A DNA stretch of 42,382 nucleotides from contig VXQX01000089.1 of NCBI GenBank assembly GCA_009838765.1, forward strand, positions 1-42,382, written 5' to 3'. Within the stretch, counting starts at the first letter, position 1, and the number at the start of each line of letters is the position of its first letter. Position numbers and translations under genes: made by a program. The notes beneath the pieces are model-generated. The model searched no databases, had not been told where the DNA came from, and was given only the letters and a program-made list of their open reading frames with translations. This document shows, in pieces, positions 1 to 8,877 of this stretch. Source of the stretch: Gemmatimonadales bacterium (GTDB taxonomy: Bacteria; Gemmatimonadota; Gemmatimonadetes; Palauibacterales; Palauibacteraceae).

Positions 1-293
1 TCTATGATCCTGGGTGGGTGAGTGAGAGGCGGCGGAGGCATGGGTCCGTCTCCCCCGCAGGAGAGCGTCATCCCGCCGATCAACACGAGTAACGAACCCA
101 GCCTGAGGCGATCCGGAACCGTTCCCGCCCCGGCACGCGTTCCTGACGGCACCATATCGCTTCCTAGTCCCATTCTCCGGCCCGGTCCCCCTGCGGCCAG
201 GTGATCCACCTGCATCGAGGCTGTCCGTCGAGGATGTCTCCGATCAGTCGTCCGCAGTGCGGCTGGGGATCCGTCTCCCGTCTCCGGGGCGTC
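1..293. other. No supported gene
   Basis: I see no open frame here with a ribosome binding site, a signal peptide or a recognisable motif. The short open frames overlap on both strands, as expected by chance in GC-rich DNA. The stretch lies downstream of the small lipoprotein gene that ends at 294 and may hold its 3' untranslated region. The window edge may also hide a gene. Confidence 0.5.
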
Positions 294-605
294 TTACACC
301 GAGTTGATTCTCCAGCGGTCCGTGCCCGCGATGCGACTGGCCGAGAAGCCGCTGACCGTGATCCCCGTGCCGGCACAGATCGAGCCTCCAAGACAAGCGG
401 TCCCATCGCTTCGGACTTCGAACTCCGCGCCGCCGGAGAGTGAGCACTTCTGGCCCGGCCCGAGCTCCTGGTTGACCGCACAGGCAGCTACGTTCGTCGG
501 TGGAGGCTCTTCAGGCGCGGGCGGCTCGGCCGGTCCCGTGACGCTTTCCTCGCCACCGCAGGCCAGGGCCGCGAGGACTACCAGCGGGCTCATTCTAGTC
601 AGCAT
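294..605 (-). CDS. Small Cys-containing lipoprotein
   Basis: A 103-residue protein starting MLTRMSPLVVLAALACGG, which is a short lipoprotein signal with Cys at the end of LAALAC, so it is probably lipid-anchored outside the cytoplasmic membrane. A Pro/Glu-rich linker follows (about residues 22-37). A compact C-terminal domain has four Cys that could form two disulfides and ends in ASRIAGTDRWRINSV. The start is well supported: GGAGGAG lies four bases before the ATG. The stop is TAA. I recognise the style from secreted proteins of Gemmatimonadota-like genomes but know no function. The next gene upstream on the same strand is the LuxR-type regulator, with a hairpin between them, so this gene is probably transcribed separately. 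Confidence 0.75.
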   Translation of the reverse strand: MLTRMSPLVVLAALACGGEESVTGPAEPPAPEEPPPTNVAACAVNQELGPGQKCSLSGGAEFEVRSDGTACLGGSICAGTGITVSGFSASRIAGTDRWRINSV

Positions 606-689
606 TATCTCCTCCGTTCAGCCCGAAATCAGGCGTACAATCCGAACGCTCGCATCGACAGCGACCAATATGTGCCGGAAACGGCGGGA

Positions 690-717
690 CCGGTGTCCTC
701 TTTTTTGTGGACACCGG
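690..717 (-). terminator. Hairpin after the LuxR-type gene
   Basis: A perfect 9-bp inverted repeat (CCGGTGTCC at 690-698, GGACACCGG at 709-717) with a 10-base T-rich loop on the plus strand. It begins nine bases beyond the stop of the minus-strand LuxR-type gene. No T-run follows the stem in the direction of transcription, so it is at best an atypical terminator. Confidence 0.45.
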
Positions 718-725
718 GAGCTTCG

Positions 726-1914
726 TCAGACTGAAGGAGGATCGGACCCCAAGCGGACTCCGTGTTGGCGCCGGGATCCCGTCAGGGCCTCCAGCGACAT
801 GATCCTCCGCACGAGTTCGGTCTGTTTATGAATCGCGAGCTTGCGGTAGACCCGCCGGACGTGCGTGCGCACGGTGCTCTCGGCGCAGCCCAGTTCCGCC
901 GCGATGCCGGCGATGGTCTGGCCGGCCGCCAGGTCCACCGCCACGCGACCCTCCGCCGGCGACAGGCCCAGGATCCTGGCAGCGAACGCCGGATCGATCC
1001 GAGGCCGGACCGCCGGGTCGACGAGCAGCACGAGCGCAGCGACGTCGCCCACATGACGGTAGGCGCCGTCTGTCCGCACGGGCAAAGCCTCGAGGACCAG
1101 CGGCGTGCGAGTCTTCCTGCGCGTGATCTTCATCGAGCCCCCGGCGGACCGGGCGCCGGATCGGGGCACGGCCGCGGCCAGCAGGCGCTGCAGCTCCGCG
1201 TCCTTCCACCGGCGCGGCGGCGGCCAGGGTGCCACCCCCGTCCCGGAGCCCGTCGGCTTCCAACAGGATCTTCCGGGCGCGGTCGTTCGCTTCCAGGATC
1301 CGCCCGCGCCGATCCAACTGAAGGAAACCGGACCGTCCGTTGTCGAGCAGGGCGGTGAGCGACGCGCTCAGAGCTCCGGCCTGGGTTATCGCGTGCCGGA
1401 CGCGTGCGAACTGGCGCAGGTGGGGCGCGAGACGCTTAAGGGTCCGGATCTGATCGTGCCCCCAGCTTCCGCGCTCGGTGGAGTTCCCCAGCGACAGGAC
1501 GACCGCGCCCCCGTCCAGCCCGTCCAGCCCCATGTAAAGGCCATGCTGCGTTCCGTAGGCGCATCGAAATTCGTTGTATACGATGGAGGTCTTCTTTTCC
1601 CGGGTCGTATACAGATCGGACCTGTAGGCCACGTCTCCGTCCCGGATTCCGTGGAGTCGGGGAATCGCTTCATCCCGCCAGAAATAGTCGCGAAAATACA
1701 GCTCCTCGAAGTCATCCCGACGTTCGCGGCCCACGAAGAAACGACTCAGATAGACCTCGGGGCTTGGCGGACCCATATCCACGTAGGAAAGGCTATGGCC
1801 ATTCGTCCCGATCACTTCGTTGATCGAAGCCGCCGCCGTGACCCACCTGTCATCCGTCAGCGCAGCTTCGTACAGCAGCGTCAACGTGCGCTCGAACGCA
1901 TCCTGCGTGGCCAT
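726..1914 (-). pseudogene. LuxR-type regulator with frameshift
   Basis: The N-terminal part (MATQDAFERTLTLLYEAALT..., from ATG at 1914) and the C-terminal part lie in two different frames. The first frame carries a GAF/PAS-like sensory region ending near LLEADGLRDGGGTLAA. The other frame, readable from about 1235 to 726, carries DAELQRLLAAA and a clear LuxR/GerE helix-turn-helix (LGLSPAEGRVAVDLAAG, then STVRTHVRRVYRKL). Joined, they make a normal regulator of about 390 residues. The switch lies around 1200-1240, next to GCG repeats and a run of five C on the plus strand, which could be a sequencing error, a real inactivation or programmed slippage. GGGAG precedes the ATG by nine bases. The first frame alone would encode a protein without its DNA-binding domain. 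Confidence 0.8.
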
Positions 1915-2079
1915 GCGCCTTACTCCCGCAACACCTCGTTTCGTCGGCTGCCGATCGGCCAGGCATCGGCTGCCTGCGGAGTACGCATCGGGATCAGGAA
2001 CCCGGGCGGACCCTGCGAGCGGCGCCGACAGTCGCCAACATACCACCCAAACTCGGGAGCATCATTCGATCTGTCCACC

Positions 2080-2208
2080 TCACGCTCCTCCCCGGCGAGC
2101 CCGCGCCGGCGCGAGAAGCCCGAAGGCGGCGCCGGAGACGATGAGGCCGATGACTGTGCGGTCGAGCAGGACCGGCGCGGCGTCCGGAGAGGGGGAGTGG
2201 TCGATCAG
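2080..2208 (-). CDS. Possible small membrane protein, CTG start
   Basis: A 42-residue open frame following the P1 hydrolase gene, starting LIDHSPSPDAAP and containing one hydrophobic segment (about residues 18-34, TVIGLIVSGAAFGLL) followed by an Arg-rich tail. No ATG or GTG start exists. The only candidate is a CTG that overlaps the TGA stop of the hydrolase gene in a CTGA arrangement. Translational coupling would explain it, but the open frame may equally be accidental. No function is suggested. Confidence 0.2.
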   Translation of the reverse strand: MIDHSPSPDAAPVLLDRTVIGLIVSGAAFGLLAPARARRGGA

Positions 2209-3329
2209 CCGCCAGACCCTGTCAAGTCGGCGACGGAGGGGAGGCCGGGGAGGCCGGTGGCGGCGCGGACGGCGCGCAGGATCGCTTCGGCGACCATGTC
2301 CGCGGCGAGCGCGCCGACCCGCGCCAGGCCTGCCTCGTCCTCGTGCGTGCCGGTGGCGAGGCCGAACAGGGTGTCGCCGTCGCTCGGGGTGTGGGCCGGG
2401 TAGATGGCCCGGGCGAGTCCGTCGTGCGCCATCTGCGCGACCTTCGTGATCTCGGCCTTCGAGAGGCGCGCGTTCGTCGCCACGACGCCGATGGTCGTGT
2501 TCTCGACGGAGCCGTCGTCGCCCGGCGCGTCGTCCGGCGGCCGTTCCTCGCCCGTCCGCAGCAGCGCGCGGGCGTCCGCGAAGCCCGTCCCGTCCTCGGT
2601 GCGGACCCCGGCCACGACCTCCCCGGTGGCCGGATCGATCACGTCGCCGACCGCATTGACCGCGACGACCGCGGCCACGGTGAGACCGTCCTCGAGGGTG
2701 ATCGAGGCGGTGCCGATTCCGCCCTTCATCGCGCGGCCCCGGCCCCGGAGCTTCCCGACCGTCGCCCCGGCCCCCGCGCCGACGCTGCCCTCGGCCGGCG
2801 CGGTTGCGCTCGCCGCGCGGGCGGCCTCGTAACCGCATTCCGGCCCCGGCCGAACGGACCCGCCGCCGATGCCGAGATCGAACAGGATCGCGGCCGCCAC
2901 GATCGGGACGACGTGATCCCCGGCCCGGTACCCGACCCCGCGCTCCTCGAGATACCGGACCACGCCCGACGCCGCGTCGAGGCCGAACGCGCTCCCGCCC
3001 GAGAGCACGATGGCGTGGGCTTCCTGCACGCTGTTCACCGGATCGAGGAGGGCGATCTCCCGCGTCCCGGGAGCCCCGCCCCGCACGTCGACGCCCGCCA
3101 CGGCGCCATCCTCGGCGAGGACGACCGTACAGCCGGTGGGCCGCTCCTCCAGCGTGAAGTGCCCCAGCGCGAGCCCCTCGACCGCCGTGATCCCGGCCCC
3201 CGCCGAAACCGCTGTCCCCTGCGTCTCCTGCGCCACACACCCTCCCGCCGCGAGGAATCCGCCGAACGCCCCGACCGCCGCGAGCGCAACGCCACGCGCC
3301 ACGTTCGGCCCGGCAAACTCCGGTCTCAT
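2205..3329 (-). CDS. P1 family (DmpA/NylC-type) hydrolase
   Basis: A 374-residue protein of the P1/S58 family (DmpA aminopeptidase, NylC endoamidase), Ntn-type hydrolases made as one chain that cleaves itself in two. Visible family features are GHFTLEERPTGCTVV near residue 56, VLSGGSAFGLDAASGV near 108, and ENTTIGVVATNARLSK near 276. By comparison with NylC, cleavage is expected between Asn277 and Thr278, freeing Thr as nucleophile. The N-terminus has a hydrophobic segment ending in LAAGGC, so the protein is exported and possibly lipidated. Its ATG overlaps the TGA of the small upstream lipoprotein gene (ATGA), so the two are translationally coupled. The substrate (N-terminal peptide bond, D-amino acid amide or oligoamide) cannot be told from sequence. 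Confidence 0.9.
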   Translation of the reverse strand: MRPEFAGPNVARGVALAAVGAFGGFLAAGGCVAQETQGTAVSAGAGITAVEGLALGHFTLEERPTGCTVVLAEDGAVAGVDVRGGAPGTREIALLDPVNSVQEAHAIVLSGGSAFGLDAASGVVRYLEERGVGYRAGDHVVPIVAAAILFDLGIGGGSVRPGPECGYEAARAASATAPAEGSVGAGAGATVGKLRGRGRAMKGGIGTASITLEDGLTVAAVVAVNAVGDVIDPATGEVVAGVRTEDGTGFADARALLRTGEERPPDDAPGDDGSVENTTIGVVATNARLSKAEITKVAQMAHDGLARAIYPAHTPSDGDTLFGLATGTHEDEAGLARVGALAADMVAEAILRAVRAATGLPGLPSVADLTGSGG

Positions 3330-3499
3330 CCGCGCCGCCTTTGCACCGCCATGCTATCCGGCGAACTCGTACACGAGGTCCCCCTCGGGCAGACCCTCGA
3401 CTCGGGGCACCCCGACGCAGCAAGAAGTCCGAGCAGGAGCACAACCGAGACCCTCCCCCGAACGGAAAAAGCCGAGGAACCAGCAGTCGAAAGTGTCAT
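3326..3499 (-). CDS. Tiny lipoprotein coupled to P1 hydrolase
   Basis: A 57-residue open frame starting MTLSTAGSSAFSVRGRVSV with a hydrophobic segment and a good lipobox (LLGLLAASGC), followed by a short Cys-containing tail ending in MAVQRRRG. The TGA stop overlaps the ATG of the P1 hydrolase gene by four bases, which is the main argument that it is translated. No clear Shine-Dalgarno sequence precedes the ATG. The frame stays open upstream to 3559, but the lipoprotein signal fits the start at 3499. The family is unknown. It may be a leader that couples translation to the hydrolase rather than a functional lipoprotein. Confidence 0.45.
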   Translation of the reverse strand: MTLSTAGSSAFSVRGRVSVVLLLGLLAASGCPESRVCPRGTSCTSSPDSMAVQRRRG

Positions 3500-3621
3500 G
3501 CGAGCAATGTAGCACCGCCCCCCCGGCGACGGATCGGCTGCGGCCGATTCGTGCGGCACTCGCCGGCGGAGTCGGACGAGCGCCCGAGGCGTGCAGGCGT
3601 TACGCTGCCGGCATCAATTCC

Positions 3622-3852
3622 GTTTGACACCCCTGTTCGAGGAGCTGAACGCCCGCCAGAGAGACAAGACCTTCGGAAGTCTTTGAGAGGTATTTCGGGT
3701 CGGAGTACGGAGTGGAACTGCCCGAGCTTCCTCGCCATGGATACAGGCCGTTCGTGTTCGAGGACGAGCGTGAGGGCGAAGCGAGTGGCGACCGTTGGGC
3801 AGCCCAGGGCTCTAGCCGTTACGAGCGGAGTTCGGGGCGGTTGCGGTAGTCT
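3622..3852 (+). pseudogene. Possible remnant of a short gene
   Basis: The 320-base gap between the tiny lipoprotein gene and the end of the acetoacetyl-CoA synthetase gene holds no intact gene. On the plus strand two successive frames look protein-like: LTPLFEELNARQRDKTFG ends at a stop near 3685, and in another frame EVFERYFGSEYGVELPELP, then GYRPFVFEDE, runs to a stop near 3852. A single-base shift near 3675 would join them. No start codon with a ribosome site and no family is recognised, and the end overlaps the synthetase gene on the other strand. Confidence 0.2.
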
Positions 3853-5819
3853 TCGAGGGCCTCGGGGTTGGCGAGCGCCTCGACGTTTTTGACGGACTCT
3901 CCCAGTACCACGGCGCGCACGGCGAGTTCCGAGATCTTGGCGCTCTTCGTGCGCGGGATGTCCGCCACCTGCAGTATCCGCGCCGGGACGTGGCGGGGCG
4001 AGGCGTTCTCACGGATCTCCCGCCGGATCCGCGCCTCCAGCTCCTCGTCCAGGCTCCGGCCCTCCGCGAGCCGCACGAAGAGGACGACGCGCGTGTCGTT
4101 CTCCCACGGCTGTCCGATGACGATGGACTCCAGCACCTCCGGCATGCGGTCCACGAGGCGGTAGATCTCCGCCGTCCCGATCCGCACCCCGCCCGCGTTC
4201 AGCGTCGCGTCGGAGCGGCCGTAGATCACCGCGCCGCCGTGCTCCGTCCACTCCATCCAGTCGCCGTGCCGCCACACGTTGGGATACATGTCGAAGTACG
4301 CCGCGTGGAAGCGGCTCCCGTCGTCGTCTCCCCAGAACCCCGTCGGCACCGACGGGAAGGGCGCCTTGCAGACGAGTTCCCCCTTCCCCGCCGCCATCGA
4401 CCGCCCCTCTTCATCCCACACATCCACGTCCATGCCCAGCGACGGCGCCTGGATCTCGCCCCGCCACACAGGGAGGAGCGGGTGCCCGACCACGAACCCC
4501 GCGCACAGGTCCGTCCCGCCCGAAATCGAGGCGAGGTGGACGTCGGGCTTCACGTCCCGGTACACGTAGTCGAACCCCTCCGGGACGAGGGGCGACCCCG
4601 TGGAGAGCATCGTCCGCACCGAGGAGAGATCGTGCGTCTCCCGCGGCCGGAGGCCCGCCTTCCCGAGCGCGTCGATGAACTTCGCGGACACGCCGAGCTG
4701 GGTCATCCGTACTTCGTCCGCGTAGTCGAACAGGACGTGCGGCCCGGGATGGAAGGGCGAGCCGTCGTAGAGGACCGCCGTCGCCTCGCTCGCCAGCGCC
4801 GAGGACAGCCAGTTCCACATCATCCACCCGCAGGTCGTGTAGTAGAAGGCGCGGTCGCCCGGCCGGATGTCCGCGTGCAGCCGGTGCTCCTTCAGGTGCG
4901 TGAGGAGGATGCCGCCCGCCCCGTGGACGATGCACTTCGGGACGCCGGTCGTGCCCGAGGAGAAGAGGATATAGAGAGGATGGTCGAACGGGAGCCGCCG
5001 GAACTCGATCTCCCGCGGGCCCCAGGGGCCGATGAAGTCGTCGAAGCTCACGGCGTGGGGGATCGCGGAGATGTCCGGGTCCGGCTCGGTGTGGGGGACG
5101 ATGATCACACGCTCCACGGAGGGGAGGCGCCGCACGATCTCCGGCAGGCGGTCGAGGCTCGAGTGGCGCTTCCCCTGCCAGAAGTAGCCGTCGGCCGCAA
5201 GGAGGACGCGCGGTTCGATCTGGCCGAAGCGGTCGAGCACGCCCTGCACGCCGAAGTCGGGCGAGGCGGTGGAGATCGTGGCCCCGACGCTCGCCGAGGC
5301 GAGCATGTACACGATGGACTCCGGCATGTTGGGCACGTAACCGGCCACCCGGTCTCCCGGCTCGATTCCGAGCGCGTCCAGCGCCTGCGCGAGGCGTGAG
5401 GTCGTGTCGTAGAGCTCGGCCCACGTAAGGTCGCGGCGGACGCGATCTTCGGCCCGGAAGAGGAGCGCCGGCCCGTCGTCGCGGCGGCGGAGCAGGTTCT
5501 CCGCGTAGTTCAGCCGCGCGTCCGGATACCAGCGCGCCCCGGGCAGACGGTCGAAGTCGACGACCACGCGCTCGCCGCGCTCCCCGATGACGCCGCAGAA
5601 GTCCCACACCGCGTTCCAGAACGCCTCCGGCTCGCGAACCGACCAGCGCCACAGCGCCTCCGGGGAGTCGGCATCGGCCCCGCACGCCTCGTTCGCGTAG
5701 CGCGTGAAGCGCGCCACGTTCGTCGTCGCCGCGAAGTCGGGATCCGGCGTCCACAGCGGCCGCCCCGCGCCCGTCGCGCCCGTCATTTCCGGCTGGCTTC
5801 CGGTCCGCGGTGCCGTCAT
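3819..5819 (-). CDS. Acetoacetyl-CoA synthetase
   Basis: A 666-residue AMP-forming ligase that activates acetoacetate to acetoacetyl-CoA in the cytoplasm. It belongs to the ANL superfamily: the N-terminal cap has [17 protein letters not shown], the nucleotide loop is [16 protein letters not shown], and later motifs are [40 protein letters not shown] and the C-terminal [14 protein letters not shown] with the adenylation lysine. The length matches the acetoacetate-specific family (about 650) better than acetyl-CoA synthetase. The ATG at 5819 overlaps the TGA of the oxidase subunit gene (ATGA), so it is the third gene of a coupled operon. It could allow ketone-body or polyhydroxybutyrate-derived acetoacetate to be used. 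An in-frame extension upstream is only an out-of-frame reading of the oxidase gene. Confidence 0.93.
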   Translation of the reverse strand: MTAPRTGSQPEMTGATGAGRPLWTPDPDFAATTNVARFTRYANEACGADADSPEALWRWSVREPEAFWNAVWDFCGVIGERGERVVVDFDRLPGARWYPDARLNYAENLLRRRDDGPALLFRAEDRVRRDLTWAELYDTTSRLAQALDALGIEPGDRVAGYVPNMPESIVYMLASASVGATISTASPDFGVQGVLDRFGQIEPRVLLAADGYFWQGKRHSSLDRLPEIVRRLPSVERVIIVPHTEPDPDISAIPHAVSFDDFIGPWGPREIEFRRLPFDHPLYILFSSGTTGVPKCIVHGAGGILLTHLKEHRLHADIRPGDRAFYYTTCGWMMWNWLSSALASEATAVLYDGSPFHPGPHVLFDYADEVRMTQLGVSAKFIDALGKAGLRPRETHDLSSVRTMLSTGSPLVPEGFDYVYRDVKPDVHLASISGGTDLCAGFVVGHPLLPVWRGEIQAPSLGMDVDVWDEEGRSMAAGKGELVCKAPFPSVPTGFWGDDDGSRFHAAYFDMYPNVWRHGDWMEWTEHGGAVIYGRSDATLNAGGVRIGTAEIYRLVDRMPEVLESIVIGQPWENDTRVVLFVRLAEGRSLDEELEARIRREIRENASPRHVPARILQVADIPRTKSAKISELAVRAVVLGESVKNVEALANPEALEDYRNRPELRS

Positions 5820-7216
5820 GCCCGTTCCTCCGACACCCGGAAATACCGGAAGGCGGGCGGCATGAGTTGCGCGAGGAGCCACCCGAAGAAGACCAGCGAC
5901 AGCGTGCCGAAGACCGCGAACCCGATCCCGCTCCACGCGGACACCCAGTCCGGCGGCACGTAGGTTTCGCCTGGCGCGTGCACCGCCCGCGTCACGCCGA
6001 CCGCCGTCCCCACGACGTGCAGCCAGAGCACGAGCGCCGCCACCGAGACGTTGAGCCCGATGAGACTCCAGCGCATGGCCGGCGTGTGGAGCGTGTCCCA
6101 CGCGTCCTCCCCCTCGCGGGCCTGGAAGTGCTCGCTCAGGATCCAGATCATCGCCCCCAGCAGGATCATCGTGTCGATGCCGATCATCGCCCCCATCGCG
6201 TGTCCCGTGACGACATACGTCCCGTGGATCACCGCGTTCAGCGGCGGGATCGAGATGAGGATGGCGCCGAGCAGGATCGCGCACGTCCACCACTTCGCCG
6301 CCGCGAACGAGCCCCGGGCCGCGCAGAAGGCCGGGTCGCTCGGCGTCCGGAGCGCCCGCCACAGGTCGAACATGGCCCGCGCAAGGACGATGATCTCCAT
6401 CATGCTCACGACGAAGGCGATCCACTTCACCGACTCCCGCCCCGGCAGGTGATAGGTGTGGTGCGCGAAGTTCGTGAACGAGTTGAGCAGTCCCACCGCG
6501 AACAGCATGTACGCGGTCGTCGATCGCCCGTAGGAGGGATCCCCCGAGATCCGCTCGCCCAGGTAGATCACCGAGCCGTAGACGAAGAGGTTGAAGCTGC
6601 CGACGAGGGTGCCCGTCGCCTTCCACTGGATCCGCATGTCCTGCACCGGATCCCCGAAGATTCCCGGGATCAGCCACATGTGCTGTTCCACGAAGGTGAC
6701 GATGAAGAAGAGCAGCCCCACGCCCCACATCGTCACGTAGACCGGCCGCTCCCAGAAGCGCCGCCCGGCGAGACGGAAGAAGTTCCAGGCGTAGCAGATC
6801 CAGCCCGCGAGGATGAGGAGGGAGAAGAAGGGGTGGAAGCCGACGTATTCGCGGCCTGACCCGATGCCGAGGGCGAGCGTGAGAAGGATCCCAAGGCCGG
6901 CGGCCGCCCAGGTCAGGACCTGGACCCGGAGCCGCCAGCGGTCGCCGATCGTCGGCGGACCCTCGTCCTGGAGGAAGCGGTACACGACGGCCACGCCGCC
7001 CAGGAAGACCCACGCCGAGGCGAACACCGTGTGGATCGGGCGCAACTGTCGCAGGTCGAGACCCACCTGCTGGAACCACGGCGCGAGCGACGGGACGGAG
7101 TAGAACGCGGCCAGGATGCCGCCCGCGAGCGTGATCGCGATCGCGATGAGCCCGCCGCGGATGAAGGTGAGCACGGCGAACTGGTGCGCGGGGTGGCCGG
7201 CCGCGAAGGGCTTCAC
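5816..7216 (-). CDS. NOR/cbb3-type haem-copper oxidase subunit I
   Basis: A 466-residue polytopic membrane protein with about twelve hydrophobic segments, of the haem-copper oxidase superfamily and closest by eye to NorB/cbb3-like subunits. Candidate ligands: His62 ([16 protein letters not shown]) for low-spin haem, His179 (VEQHMW) and His252-His253 ([11 protein letters not shown]) for the non-haem metal, His339 ([14 protein letters not shown]) for the active-site haem. The canonical HxH is here HAM, so the second low-spin haem ligand appears to be Met341. The NorB glutamate four residues after the first metal His is Ile183. It either reduces NO or O2; I cannot decide. The start is GTG at 7216, overlapping the cytochrome stop (GTGA). 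The longer in-frame reading to 7504 shadows the cytochrome gene. Confidence 0.85.
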   Translation of the reverse strand: MKPFAAGHPAHQFAVLTFIRGGLIAIAITLAGGILAAFYSVPSLAPWFQQVGLDLRQLRPIHTVFASAWVFLGGVAVVYRFLQDEGPPTIGDRWRLRVQVLTWAAAGLGILLTLALGIGSGREYVGFHPFFSLLILAGWICYAWNFFRLAGRRFWERPVYVTMWGVGLLFFIVTFVEQHMWLIPGIFGDPVQDMRIQWKATGTLVGSFNLFVYGSVIYLGERISGDPSYGRSTTAYMLFAVGLLNSFTNFAHHTYHLPGRESVKWIAFVVSMMEIIVLARAMFDLWRALRTPSDPAFCAARGSFAAAKWWTCAILLGAILISIPPLNAVIHGTYVVTGHAMGAMIGIDTMILLGAMIWILSEHFQAREGEDAWDTLHTPAMRWSLIGLNVSVAALVLWLHVVGTAVGVTRAVHAPGETYVPPDWVSAWSGIGFAVFGTLSLVFFGWLLAQLMPPAFRYFRVSEERA

Positions 7217-8046
7217 GGGTACTCCCACCACGGCAGCGCGCCCCAGTCGAGGCGTCGGCCCGCCGCCAGCGCCTCCGTCGCCGCCTCCAGTTGCTCGCGG
7301 TTCGCGCTCAGGAACTCGAGGAACGCCGTGATCGCGGCCCGGTCGGCGGCGCCGAGCGGCGGCACCGGGGGCGGCATGCCCAGCAGGGGACGGCCCTCGG
7401 CGAGCACCTGATCGAGCGAGTCTGACGCGAGGGACCCGACGACGAGCGACAGGTCCGGCGCCCCCACCGGCGAGTCGCGGAACGGGAAGTGGCACGCGCT
7501 GCACGGCCGGATCCGGTACGCCTCGAACCCGGCGGCGACTTGGGCCAGGTCCCGACCCGTCCCGCCGGCCGGTCCCGCACCGCCAGCCGCTCCCGCGCCG
7601 CCGGACACTCCGGCCCCGAGTGCCGCCTCGACCGCGCGCTCGAACGCCGCCTGCGCCCCGGCGCCCTCCCCCGGCGTCCCCATCCGCAGTTCGCCGCGGC
7701 CGATCTCCGGCCGGTCCATCTCGCGCAGGAAGGCCGCCATCGCCGCCGTCTCCGCGTCGCTGAACCCGAGCGGCGGCATTTGCCCGCTCCCTACCGTCAA
7801 CAACGAAACGAGCCGGGTCGAATCAACCCGGCTCGCGGCGTGCGTCAGATCCGGCCCGAGGAATCCCCCCTGACCGTAGAACTGGTGACAGGTTTGACAG
7901 GCATGCGCCTGCCAGAGCGCACGCCCCTCGCGCGCCGCCACCGACAGCGGTTCGCTGCGCACGTCCGAATACACGAGCCCCGTCTGGACTCCGAAGGAGA
8001 GCACCAGCACCGCCAGCAGCAGCTTTTTCCGGGCCGGCGTGAACAT
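7213..8046 (-). CDS. NorC-like di-haem cytochrome c
   Basis: A 277-residue membrane-anchored cytochrome. Residues 8-27 form an uncleaved N-terminal helix. The first haem c domain has CQTCH (C50, C53, H54) in a NorC-like setting ([21 protein letters not shown]) with [10 protein letters not shown] giving the axial Met90. A Gly/Ala-rich linker follows, then a second haem site CSACH with candidate axial Met in [10 protein letters not shown]. NorC normally carries one haem, so this looks like a NorC-type domain joined to a second cytochrome c domain. It would pass electrons to the oxidase subunit encoded next, whose GTG overlaps this stop. The ATG at 8046 is the most upstream start; no clear Shine-Dalgarno site is visible. 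Confidence 0.88.
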   Translation of the reverse strand: MFTPARKKLLLAVLVLSFGVQTGLVYSDVRSEPLSVAAREGRALWQAHACQTCHQFYGQGGFLGPDLTHAASRVDSTRLVSLLTVGSGQMPPLGFSDAETAAMAAFLREMDRPEIGRGELRMGTPGEGAGAQAAFERAVEAALGAGVSGGAGAAGGAGPAGGTGRDLAQVAAGFEAYRIRPCSACHFPFRDSPVGAPDLSLVVGSLASDSLDQVLAEGRPLLGMPPPVPPLGAADRAAITAFLEFLSANREQLEAATEALAAGRRLDWGALPWWEYP

Positions 8047-8137
8047 GGAAGGCGCATGAGAGGGTTGAAGTCGCGTGATCCCGAACCCCGAGATGATCTT
8101 TCCCCAAGGCGACGGTCGTCAAGCGCGCCCAGGAAGC

Positions 8138-8178
8138 TTGACCGCAGTACCTTACCAAAATAGGCTTGGTCGTAAGGT
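8138..8178 (+). promoter_or_regulatory. Promoter and putative operator of TA pair 1
   Basis: TTGACC (8138-8143), a 17-base spacer and TAGGCT (8161-8166) form a plausible sigma-70-type promoter. An imperfect inverted repeat (ACCTTACCAA at 8149-8158, TTGGTCGTAAGGT at 8166-8178) covers the spacer and -10. AbrB-type antitoxins usually repress their own promoters, so this is the likely operator. Confidence 0.5.
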
Positions 8179-8206
8179 GATGAGATCCACGCGAGGAGGA
8201 GAATCC

Positions 8207-8449
8207 ATGCTCGTCAAGGTAACGGCGAAGCGACAAGTCACGTTTCCGGCGCATGTCCTGGACGTCATGGGCGTCCGACCCGGCGACCGTCTCGAATTGC
8301 TGGAGGGGCCCCACGGCTTCGTCATACGACCACACAAGATCGATCTGTCGCGTTTGGCCCCGCTGAGGGGGGAAATCGACCCCGACATCGAGCCCTTCAA
8401 CATACACGCCTTCCGCGCCCAGCCCCATGATCCTTCGCTACGGGATTGA
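8207..8449 (+). CDS. AbrB/SpoVT-type antitoxin
   Basis: An 80-residue protein with a swapped-hairpin AbrB DNA-binding domain (MLVKVTAKRQVTFPAHVLDV, MGVRPGDRLELLEGPHGFVI) and an acidic, flexible C-terminus that would wrap the toxin. It should bind its own operator just upstream and neutralise the PIN ribonuclease encoded by the next gene, which overlaps it by 23 bases. The start is well supported: AGGAGGAG lies about eight bases before the ATG. A longer in-frame reading from 8075 would cover the promoter and has no domain. Family assignment is firm; the pairing rests on adjacency and overlap. Confidence 0.9.
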   Translation: MLVKVTAKRQVTFPAHVLDVMGVRPGDRLELLEGPHGFVIRPHKIDLSRLAPLRGEIDPDIEPFNIHAFRAQPHDPSLRD

Positions 8450-8828
8450 CACATCCGTCCTCGTGCGCCTGCTCACGGGCCGGCCCCGGGATCGGTTCGC
8501 CCACGCGGTGCGGCACCTGACGACCCTGGCCAGCGACGGCGCCACGGTGGTGGCTTCCAATCAAGTAATCGGTGAGGCCTACGTCGCCCTCCAGTACCAC
8601 TTCGGCGTGCAGAAGCCGGCCGCTCGCTCCGCCCTGATCCAGGTGTTGGGCAGCGGCCTGGTCGCACCTTTGAACGGCCTCTCGGTGATGAGGCTCCTGG
8701 ACGCCTCGGGCGGCGCGGGGCTGCTTGATCGGCTCATCGCCGACGACTACGCGCGTTCAGATCTGGACACCTTGACCCTGGACAAGGCGATGGCCAGCCT
8801 CGCCCGCGCCAGGTTCCTCGACGCCTGA
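8427..8828 (+). CDS. VapC-type PIN ribonuclease toxin
   Basis: A 133-residue PIN-domain protein with the expected acidic site: Asp8 (YGIDTSVLVRLLTG), Glu50 (NQVIGEAYVAL), Asp101 and Asp106/107 (LLDRLIADDYA), and Asp119 (TLTLDKAMASLA). Such toxins cleave RNA, often tRNA, with Mg2+. The gene starts inside the antitoxin gene, which keeps synthesis coupled. The TGA stop overlaps the first bases of a 20-bp palindrome. All key residues are present, so the toxin should be active. Confidence 0.9.
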   Translation: MILRYGIDTSVLVRLLTGRPRDRFAHAVRHLTTLASDGATVVASNQVIGEAYVALQYHFGVQKPAARSALIQVLGSGLVAPLNGLSVMRLLDASGGAGLLDRLIADDYARSDLDTLTLDKAMASLARARFLDA

Positions 8829-8846
8829 CGTTCCCGCGGGAACGTC
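8827..8846. repeat. Palindrome copy 1 (core CGTTCCCGCGGGAACG)
   Basis: A perfect 20-bp palindrome that begins within the TGA stop of the PIN toxin gene and lies between it and the convergent acyl-CoA ligase gene. The same 16-bp core recurs at 40168 and 41013. The symmetric position between convergent genes suggests a bidirectional terminator, although no T-run follows. Confidence 0.8.
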
Positions 8847-8877
8847 TTCAGGTCCGGGACGGGCTTTCAACCGGCGG

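Noticed and set aside
5820-7079. N-terminal extension of acetoacetyl-CoA synthetase
   Set aside because: The in-frame extension only reads the oxidase subunit gene in another frame; the ATG at 5819 is where homology begins and overlaps the upstream stop.
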